From positions 1 to 20,662 of the forward strand of contig AVPN01000664.1 of assembly GCA_000695325.1 (NCBI GenBank): a DNA stretch of 20,662 bases. The letters run 5' to 3'. Of this stretch, positions 8,096 to 18,036 are shown piece after piece. Both the position numbers and the translations under genes were made by a program. Numbering within the stretch: the stretch's first letter is position 1; each line of letters opens with the position of its first letter. This DNA comes from Pleurobrachia bachei (lineage: Eukaryota; Ctenophora; Tentaculata; Cydippida; Pleurobrachiidae). A model generated the notes under the pieces. That model had not been told where the DNA came from. It worked only from the letters and a program-made list of their open reading frames with translations, and did no database searches.

Positions 8096-9913
8096 ATGTT
8101 CAACAAATTCTTGAACCGGTCCAAACAGACGAGCCCTACTGCAGATGAGGAGAAGCATGAGGGATTCCTGTGCCCAGAGTGCCACCGGAACTTTGGTTCC
8201 ATTGATGACCTCAGTGACCACCATATAAGGGCACATCCCCCTGCCGACTTTGAGGTAGGGACCATATAAGGGCGCATCCCCCTGCCGACTTTGAGGTATA
8301 GTGACCACCACCGAGTGTTGAATTGGAATTCCTGTCGTCATAGTTACTAATTAGTAAAGTTGTTTAATATAAGTTCCTAATTGGTTTCATTTTCAGGAGA
8401 GTTTTGCACCAAAATCAGCATCTTCCTTCAACGGGGACCTCCAGGCAAAGATAAAGAATGATATATCGGATATGGATGCGTCCCTCCAGGTGATTAATAT
8501 TACTGTCATGTGTCATGGTAGTACACTTGCTATGTGTATAATAACTCGTGTAATTAATGTTGTAATTATGTACTACGTGTTGTAACTCATGTAACATTAT
8601 AATTATGTGTACCAATAATGATGTTTGTGTGGTTTTGATTTGCAGGAAGAGAGGTGGTATGCAGCTGAATTACAGAAAGAACTTGAAAAACTAAAAACTG
8701 AAAATGAGGTTTGTAATATCAATTCCATGTTCAAGATTTGATTATTGGTAATTCTCGTTTACTATCCAACCGCTGTGTTTGATCCAGATGGAGATTGGGG
8801 GTACTAGATACGGGTTTGCTAGAAATCATATATTACACCTCTCTTTTCAGGAACTGAGGTCCAGTGTGCAGGGGAGGAATGGTAGAGATCAACTGGAGGG
8901 GATCAGCAAGAAAGCTGCAGATCTGGTAACTTCTCACCCTGATATTTATCTTGTTAAATGTTCTAACCCTCCTTTACATTTGTGAGACAGGGTCGAACAA
9001 GGCAATATTATTCCACAACCCACATCTTCTAGACCAACGTGCCTCAATGTACCACCCAACTTCCCCTACGCAGGCAGTGAAAGTTGCACAGCTGAGTTCG
9101 GAGCTAGACGAGGAGAAGACTAAAAGTGGCAGTCTCCAGTACGAGTTGGGAAATATTCAGAAAACGAATGAAGAGCTGTGTGAGAACCAAATGAGTCTAC
9201 AGGCCAAACTTGTACAAAGGTAACACGATTAGGAATGATTTGAGCATCCCCAACTAGATTACATTGTGTGACAAACACTGTTCTATCCCACTGCCCTGTC
9301 CAATATCCATCTCTCCCTGTGAAGCCCACTACCCTGCCCACTGCACAGGCCCACTACCCACCTATCCGTGTGAAGTGTGGAACCCACTACCCTGAACCAC
9401 TGTCCACTATCAACTACCCATCGAATCTCTCGTCTGTAGTACACTACCCATCTCTCTCCCCTGTAGTACATCAACGGACGATGTAGAGGTGCTAAAGCAG
9501 GAATTGGCGAAGGGCCAGGTCCAGCTAGATGCCATCCTTACCAGTCATGAGAGGGAGTTAGCAGTAATGACAGAGAAACTGCTGCAATCAACCACTGATA
9601 ATGAGAGGTAGGTGAAGGGTGTTTGTCTTACAACCCCCCCCATACATTTGGTGATGTGTTTCACACGATACTCTCTCTCTCTCTCTCTCTCTACCTTTCT
9701 ATCCTGCAGGGTGTTTGTCCTATAACTCCCCAGTATATATCATGGTGATATGTTTCTCACTATCTCCCTACCTTTCTATCCCTCCCTGCTTCCCCCATCT
9801 GTGCAGGGGTGAAGCACAGCTTCCGCTGTTCACACACACATGGTACACATACGTCGTACAAAACCCATACACTGCCTGAGAATTCATGTCATACACTGTT
9901 TTATACAGAAACG

Positions 9914-9952
<39 letters not shown>

Positions 9953-10167
9953 TTCTATCCTGCAGGGTGTTTGTCCTATAACTCCCCAGTATATATCATG
10001 GTGATATGTTTCTCACTATCTCCCTACCTTTCTATCCCTCCCTGCTTCCCCCATCTGTGCAGGGGTGAAGCACAGCTTCCGCTGTTCACACACACATGGT
10101 ACACATACGTCGTACAAAACCCATACACTGCCTGAGAATTCATGTCATACACTGTTTTATACAGACA

Positions 10168-10217
<50 letters not shown>

Positions 10218-13200
10218 ATATTGTTGTGGGCGATATTATTCAGTATTCACATCAACATAATACACGATGCCTCTCTCTTTATTTCAGGTTGACTGCTAAA
10301 TTGGATCAGGGGGAGTCGAAATTGGGAGTCTTTCAAAATGAAAACTTGACGTAATAAATTGTTGTTGTTTCGGTCTGTGTGTTCCCAGTTTTAATTATAA
10401 TACTGAAACACACAGACAAACAAATATCCTTTCATTAGGTTACGAACAGAGGTGACCAGACTGTCTAGTGAAATAGAGAAGGAGCAATTAGGAAGTAGTT
10501 TAATTACATCTCAGCTCAACCAATCTAAGGACCGGATAGAGGCATTGGAAGCCAAATGTGGCAGGTAAACTGTTAAAGCTGTTCTTAGTTTCAGTCCTCT
10601 AACCAGCCCCTTCAATTGACCAGGTTAGGTGAAGATGTAAAGGCTAAGGAAGAGGAAAAAACAGCCCTGTTTGATAAGTTTAGTCAGCTGACAACCAAGT
10701 TTTCCGATGGGTAGGTGTTGAGCACGCGCTATCGCCGAACCAGTTATCAGCAGGGGTCCTTGCGCGGTCTGAACCTCCGGCAAAACAGCGCGCTCAGGTG
10801 TTGAATTGCTGAACCGGCGCGAATATCCTCAATCAGGGTGACGTCACAATTCACATCTCCTTCAGCAATTTTTCCTCTCTTTCAGGTTGACAGAAAGCGA
10901 TTCGGCGGTGAACAACGAGCTGAAACAACTGACCGAAGGGTTCTCTGAGTTTCAAGTATCTCTCCAGCAAAAGGATGCAAAGAATTCCGAACTGGGAGAA
11001 GATATTTCTAGGTTGTCTCAAAGTTTGACCGCTGCTAACACCCAACTAACAGAAAGTAATGGGCGTTTGGCAATGCTAGAAGCTGAGAAAGGCAAGTTAG
11101 AAGTCCAGGTAACAGAACTGGTTAGTCGAATTGATGATCTCACGAGAGACAGGGATCAGAAATCAGAGGATCTCGAGTACGCAAACTCGGAGACTGTCCG
11201 CCTACAAATCCAGTGCAGTACTTTACAGCAAGAAAAGGAGCAACTAACAGCAGCTAATTTACAGCTAAACCAAGAAAAGAGTCTCCTTCAAGGAGAACTA
11301 GAGTTGATCGGATCTACTCTTGCTGCTAAGGAATCTGAAATGGCAACTGCGGAGGCGGAATCTGACACTCGTTACAAGGAGCAATGTAAGAAACTGTATG
11401 AACTAGACCACCAGTTGACTGCATTGAAAGGAGAACATGGGATCCTGACTGCAACCCACACCGAACTAGTGGAGTCACATCAGGTCAGTTCTGGGCGGAT
11501 ATACGAACTGGAGTCGCAGATCACGGACCTAGAACAGACCAAGTCTGACCAGGAGAGTATGTTGGGTGACCGGGAGAGGCAGGTTAGTGGGGCTCAAGAT
11601 GAGGTGAAGCAGCTGATGGGAGAGGTCGAGGAGTTGAGGGTTCAGGAGGGTCAGTTACAGGAACAGTTGGAGATTTCTAGTTGTTGTGTTCGAGATCTCA
11701 ATGCACGGGTTGATAAGAAGGATGAGATGTTGTTGGATCTGAATAGAAAGGTTTCAAGATTAGAGGAGGAAGCTGCGAAACCCTGTAACATGTGCAGTAA
11801 TTATGAGTCAAAGTTGACAAGGAATCAGACACGAATTCAGGTAAGAATGAAACATGTTATTTCATCTCACTGAATTTCAGTCGTATGGCAGAAGATGAGT
11901 TAGGGAGCAGTTTGAGATTCCCAAGCATCAGCTCCCCGGATGCCCGGGAGGCAAGTGAGTGCTGAACCGCACCACTTTCTATTCAATTTAGGTGACGTGC
12001 AGCGCTCCCACATGGTTCCCACAGAGCATTCTGCGTGCCCGGCCATCTAGGGAACGTCCCCGGGTATCAGGGTTTCAATCTGTAACTGGTGCGCAAAGTA
12101 TAATATGATCATGTTCTGTCTCCCTCCCCTGTCCCCACCATCTACCAGGACCAGCTGGTCCTCTAACTACTGTTTTCCAGGAACTAACAATTGCATTGTT
12201 TTCCAGGAATTACAAAACTCTGAGGCGACCCTAACTATTCAGCTGTCTGATACCCAGAAAGAGCTGAGTTCTCGGATTGCTGAGATCTCGGATTTGTCCT
12301 CCCGGGTAGATGTTATTGAATATGACTTGGAGAGGGAGAGGGAAAATGCAGTGAATACTGAGTGTACTTTGAACAATGTAAAACGTGAATTAGAAGAAAG
12401 CAAAGCTGTTTTAACAGGGCAGGTATGAACCATGTAATAACACAACTACAACAAATAATAAATAATATTGACATTATAAGATTATATTTGACAAACACGA
12501 TAGTTTCCTAGCCCTCCTTTCCATCTCTTTTGTCAGTCCCCTTTTCATGTTATCACCCCTTTTCATCAAGCTGATCACGGTTCACAGTTGATGGTCCCAT
12601 AATAACAGCAAATATCTGCAGGTAAAAGTCCTTGAGGAGAATCTACGGACTGCAGACACCCTCCTTCGCGAGCGGGACAGCACTATTCGAGACATGTCTG
12701 ACAGGACAACACGACTTGAAGAGCAGCTCAATGATACCGAACAAGCTCTCCAGGTACTGGTTACGAAGTCATCTTGGTAACAAAGTAACCCCTTGCCAGC
12801 GCTCGCGAAGGTCTAAACAGAGTGTGAACTGTGAGGTGTCTTCGATACCAAGAAGTCACCCCTGTCATTATTTTGCTAATTAATATAACTATGGGCTAAA
12901 TGCAGAGGGTTAATTTCAATACCAACCCTCCAGGAGAAATCCGAGATGAGCAAATCAGAGATTAGTGACCTGTCGGAGAAGAATAAGCTGCTCATTGATC
13001 AGAAGATGAAACTTCATGAGGAGCTGCAGCTTGTTAATGATGACTTGGAACACTCGTAAGTTCCACTAGAGCAAAGTCCCACTCTCACAAGAACACAGCA
13101 CAGTTCCATCAATTCATTACAGAGTCGAGAGTGTATGATGAGATTGATAGTCCACTCACTCACAGCTGAGAGTATTAGGCTGATAGAACACAGGAAGGTG

Positions 13201-16200
13201 GGCGTATAACTGATAGAAATGGGTCAGTCATATCAGCTATATTGAGTGCCAAGAGTAACTCCGTACACACCTATAATTTTAGTCGGTGTGTCACACATTT
13301 GTCCCTTTCGTTATACCACTCTCACGTCCATTGTCCGCCCTCCCCTCCACCACTGCCCCATCCTTACCCATTCGCTTTCTCCATGCCACCCATACCAAGC
13401 CTACCACTGTCAGCACGACCATCACACCCGGCACTGCCACCGCTATATACCCCACAAACATAGGTGTCGCAATTACACCCTCTATACTGAGCAGCACCGT
13501 TGACATACCAGGGCTACCGTAACACTTGAAGTGATCACGTGACATGAATTCAGCCTGGTACTTTAACCACGTACTCTCAACTGTTGCCGTGTTATTTGAG
13601 GTTGTGGCTGCACTGTAACAACCCGGTGGGATCATAAAACACCCTAGTTCCAACGCTCTGTTATCCACTGCAAACGGACCATCTCTTATAGTACTGGTCC
13701 GATAATCCTTATAGAATCGGGCCCGGACCTCTAGACAGGGGAAGTAAGAATCAATTCTCCCGGGGCATGGTTTGGGAGTGGTATAGGTGAGGTTGGTCCG
13801 GGTGAGCAACTCACATGCCCCTTCGTAGTATCTCGAGCTGTAGAGAGTGGGGTATCCGACTAGGAAGATGGTTAGCGTGAGGACGATCACACTTAGCAGG
13901 AGTAGCCCAGTTAGGATTTTGATAGGGTGCATCATATTGTTATAACTGGGGAATATTAGTTAATTTTAGTTAATGGGCAGCGGCGATACACTTGAATTGA
14001 ATCTATCAGACTAATATCTAGGGGCTAATGTTTAGAGAAGCTGTATAGTGTATAAACATGGCGAATGCGACAAATTAAAGCAGTGAGGATAGGTGCAACC
14101 AAGAAACAAATTGAATTGGAATTAATTGAATAACAGTGGATTTATAAACAAACAGCTTCGTCGTTATAAGTTCAGAGAAAACTGATCAAACATCAGCCCA
14201 CGAAACAACATGTATTATATAGATTAGGGAAGGAGACAAAGAAAGATATTATAATGAGAGAAAGAGAGAGAGCGGAAGGGAGCGACACAGGAAGACCTCG
14301 AATTTCTTGGAAATTGTCCAGTTGTCCTTTCTGGGTTGTACAGATCCCGGGAAGAACAACAAAAAAGGAGAGAATTTCCGTGGAAATAGGTCGGCTTTCC
14401 AGCGAAAACTAATACACTTATACGTGCGAATTCTAAGAAATCTAGGGCCTAGGCTATAATGTGCGGGGTGTAGTGAGGGTGACAAGTAATGGTACACAGC
14501 CTCAACTCTAAGTATCACCATGTGTGTGTACCGCCCATTTGTAGCTGATATCTTAATGAAGATTGTAATGAAATGAAAGACATGGCGACAACCAGTTTCA
14601 CAAGCAATAATGAGCTTCCTTATTTGGCCTAGTTGTATAAAAGCAAGCCAAAAGGATTTTAAGTGAAATCTCGATTCTTGAGTAGACTCTCCCTAATCAG
14701 TGTGCCGCGGATCGTGCAACTCAAGATTCTCGAATTGCACTGTCTGGGGACCCTGATTGGGAAGAGTGATCACTACTCATGTGACTCCCGCCAAAAGGGT
14801 TACACAAAAGGTTACGAAATAACCCCTTTATGTATTTTCAGCGACTCCTGATTACTATCATACACCCCCTTCAGGCAGGCCCAGCAGTGCGTACTGCGGG
14901 AGAAAGAACGAGAGGTGAGAGTGGAGCTAGAGGGTGTAGTTGCAAGATACACCAGTCAGCTCACAGAGAAAGATTCACAGCTCACCCGCCTTTCCAACGA
15001 AATGGTTCGAGCTCGAAAGATCCAAGAGGAGGAGTTGTCCCGTCAACAAGCTGAGCACATTGGTGTAACTCAAAAACTCAGAGACTCTCAGGTGAGCACA
15101 TTGGTGTAACTCAAAAACTCAGAGACTCTCAAGTAAGTTTTTATCTCTACTACTACCTCTACTCATACAGCGAGACTTGCAGTTTTGTGTGATACTTGAA
15201 ACATATGCATTGCATTATATATCAAGCTAAATATTATGTTCTCCCCATCCGTTACGTTGTAAGGGGGAAGACCCTGCACTCTCACCCCTTACTCAGCAAC
15301 CTTTACGCGGTGAAACAGGATCGAGCAATGGGGATTGGAACGCTAATGGCTAATTATACTTATATGGGAATGTCCAATAGGATGCTAAGTTGTTAAGTTG
15401 CGAGGTGCCCCCTCTCTCTAGTGCTGAGAAGGGGGAGCAGAGTAGTGTCCCCTTCTGAGTAGTGTAGCAGAAGAGAAGTAATATACTTAGCTTTCAATGT
15501 ATTCATTATTCAAGTTACTTTAAGCTGTATTTCTTCTACAGAAGAAATATAGCTAAGTGATATATTGAAAGCTATAAGTATTACTTCTCGTATACGACTC
15601 CTTATCCCCCCTCACATTATGGGTCTTTAAAACCCTCTCTCCCTGCAGGGTGTAGTGGAGGAGCTCAATAAAGAGTGTGAACGGTTATACAGCAAAATAT
15701 CGATTAGTGAAGCGACGATGGATAACCTTCTAGATGAGAGGAAGCTCCTTCAAAAAAGGTTTGATTGGACCATGCTTCACACCTCTTAGCTCTTAGTATA
15801 AGAGATTGGACTCTGCTTCACAGTTACCCCCTAGTTCCACGGGCAGAACTCCGCAAAAGGGTCTGCCGATTGAAAGTGAGCACTTCGGTTCCACGGGAAG
15901 AAAAATACTGACTAACAGACGCATAAACTATGTGTGAGATGTTTTTTCACGCCCTAATTAAGCATGGTGTGAAAGAGAGATCTATGGAGTTATCTCATTG
16001 ATCAATTAGATGTGTGAATAAAACCCTCCCGAGGGGCTACCAAAAAAGCCGAATTACGCCTTTTAGGCTGAATTACGCCTTGGCACAAGGTGTAATTCTG
16101 CCGCGTAATTCAGCCGCGTAATTCGGCCTAAAAGGCGTAATTCAGCCTAAATTTAGCCGAATTCTGCCCATGGAACAAGGGGTTTAGGCACAGCTAACAT

Positions 16201-16378
16201 AAAACTCCCCATTTTCCAGTGTAAGGAGGACTGAGTCCATTGATGCACCCCAGATCATGAAACTTATCGAGCGAAGTACCGAGAAGATATTTGGGAAAAT
16301 GAACATTGTGAATATCATGTAAGATTTACATCTGTCTGTCTCTATCTCATTCTATGATCTATCACTCTCATTCTATTA

Positions 16379-16437
<59 letters not shown>

Positions 16438-17982
16438 TGGGAAGAGTGATCACTACTCATGTGACTCCCGCCAAAAGGGTTACACAAAAGGTTACGAAAT
16501 AACCCCTTTATGTATTTTCAGCGACTCCTGATTACTATCATACACCCCCTTCAGGCAGGCCCAGCAGTGCGTACTGCGGGAGAAAGAACGAGAGGTGAGA
16601 GTGGAGCTAGAGGGTGTAGTTGCAAGATACACCAGTCAGCTCACAGAGAAAGATTCACAGCTCACCCGCCTTTCTAACGAGATGGTCCGAGCTAGAAAGA
16701 TCCAAGAGGAGGAGTTGTCCAGGCAACAAGCGGAGCACATTGGTGTAACTCAAAAACTCAGAGACTCTCAAGTAAATCGTATCTCACGATACAGCGAGAC
16801 TTGCACTTTTGCGTGATACTTAAAACATGCTAAATATTATGTTCTCCCTCTCCGTTACGTTGTAAGGGGGAAGACCCCCCACTCTCGCCCCCCTTACTCA
16901 ACAACCTTTACGCGGTGAAACAGGATCGAGCAATGGGGATTGGAACGCTAATGGCTAATTATACTTATATGGGAATGTCCAATAGGATGCTAAGTTGTTA
17001 AGTTGCGAGGTGCCCCCTCTCTCTAGTACTGAGAAGGGGGAGCAGAGTAGTGTCCCCTTCCGAGTAGTGTAGCCATAAATTAACAGAAGAGAAGTAATAT
17101 ACTTAGCTTTCAATGTATTCATTATTCAAGTTACTTTAAGCTGTATTTCTTCTACAGAAGAAATATAGCTAAGTGATATATTGAAAGCTATAAGTATTAC
17201 TTCTCGTACACGACTCTCTCCCCTCACATTATGGGTCTTTAAAACCCTCTCTCCCTGCAGGGTGTAGTGGAGGAGCTCAATAAAGAGTGTGAACGGTTAT
17301 ACAGCAAAATATCGATTAGTGAAGCGACGATGGATAACCTTCTAGATGAGAGGAAGCTCCTTCAAAAAAGGTTTGATTGGACCATGCTTCACACCTCTTA
17401 GCTCATTAGTATAAGAGATTGGACTCTGCTTCACAGAATGTGACGTGTCGATCGATCTCACAATTTTGCGAGCTCACACCCTACGCTTAAAACTCTCTCA
17501 GTTTTTCATTAAAATGATCAGTTCTAGGAAGGTGTGCGTCAATTTGTACCTTCCCCGGAAGGAATGAATTTATGAGAAGCTATTCATCACCAAATATGTA
17601 CTTTTCCCTTCTATTTTAGAGATGATTATTGGGTACAAATTAAAAGTTGCTTGAAGTTTCGCCACCATTTTCAATCAGATAATTTTTCTTTCAGTGTTCT
17701 GGACAGTGAGGAGCGATTATCAAGTCTGGTCGAGGCGAAAACATCACTGACAAAGGAGTTGGAAAAGACTAAGACGACTCTGTTACTCTAGCGTGTCCTT
17801 GTGAGGGTAAATGAAATGGTCGTCCTTTTCTTAAACAATAGAAAGTGAGTGAGGATAGATAGAATGTTCCCTCCTATGTATAACACTAAAAGATCAAACT
17901 TGGGTAATGCCGGAAGAAAGCGATATTTCCCTTTTTCTCTCTCCCCCCTCTCTCTATCTATCTCTACCTCTATCTCTCTCTT

Positions 17983-18036
<54 letters not shown>

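Larger units (their letters stand above)
14753..15823 (+). repeat. EEA1 exon 14-15 segment, copy 1
   Basis: About 1,071 bp from ctgattggg to gcttcacag, holding exons 14 (14875-15091) and 15 (15649-15758) with flanking intron. It recurs at 16433-17436. The first ~240 bp are identical. Differences appear from the middle of exon 14 on, and exon 15 is identical. Confidence 0.93.

Noticed and set aside
9809-10292. Frames of 75-108 codons in the (CT)n array
   Set aside because: They are translations of tandem repeats and CT runs (Ser-Leu repeats) inside an EEA1 intron.
11881-11950. Possible extra EEA1 exon after tttcag
   Set aside because: The preceding exon ends in phase 0 and this frame stops within six codons. 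Direct joining to the exon at 12207 keeps the frame.
12181-12206. Upstream twin acceptor for EEA1 exon 11
   Set aside because: The 26-nt addition would shift the reading frame, so the downstream acceptor is used in the model.
14249-14521. 90-codon minus-strand frame upstream of the BK-beta-like gene
   Set aside because: Ser/Leu/Phe-rich read of an AG-rich intron stretch with no recognisable motif.
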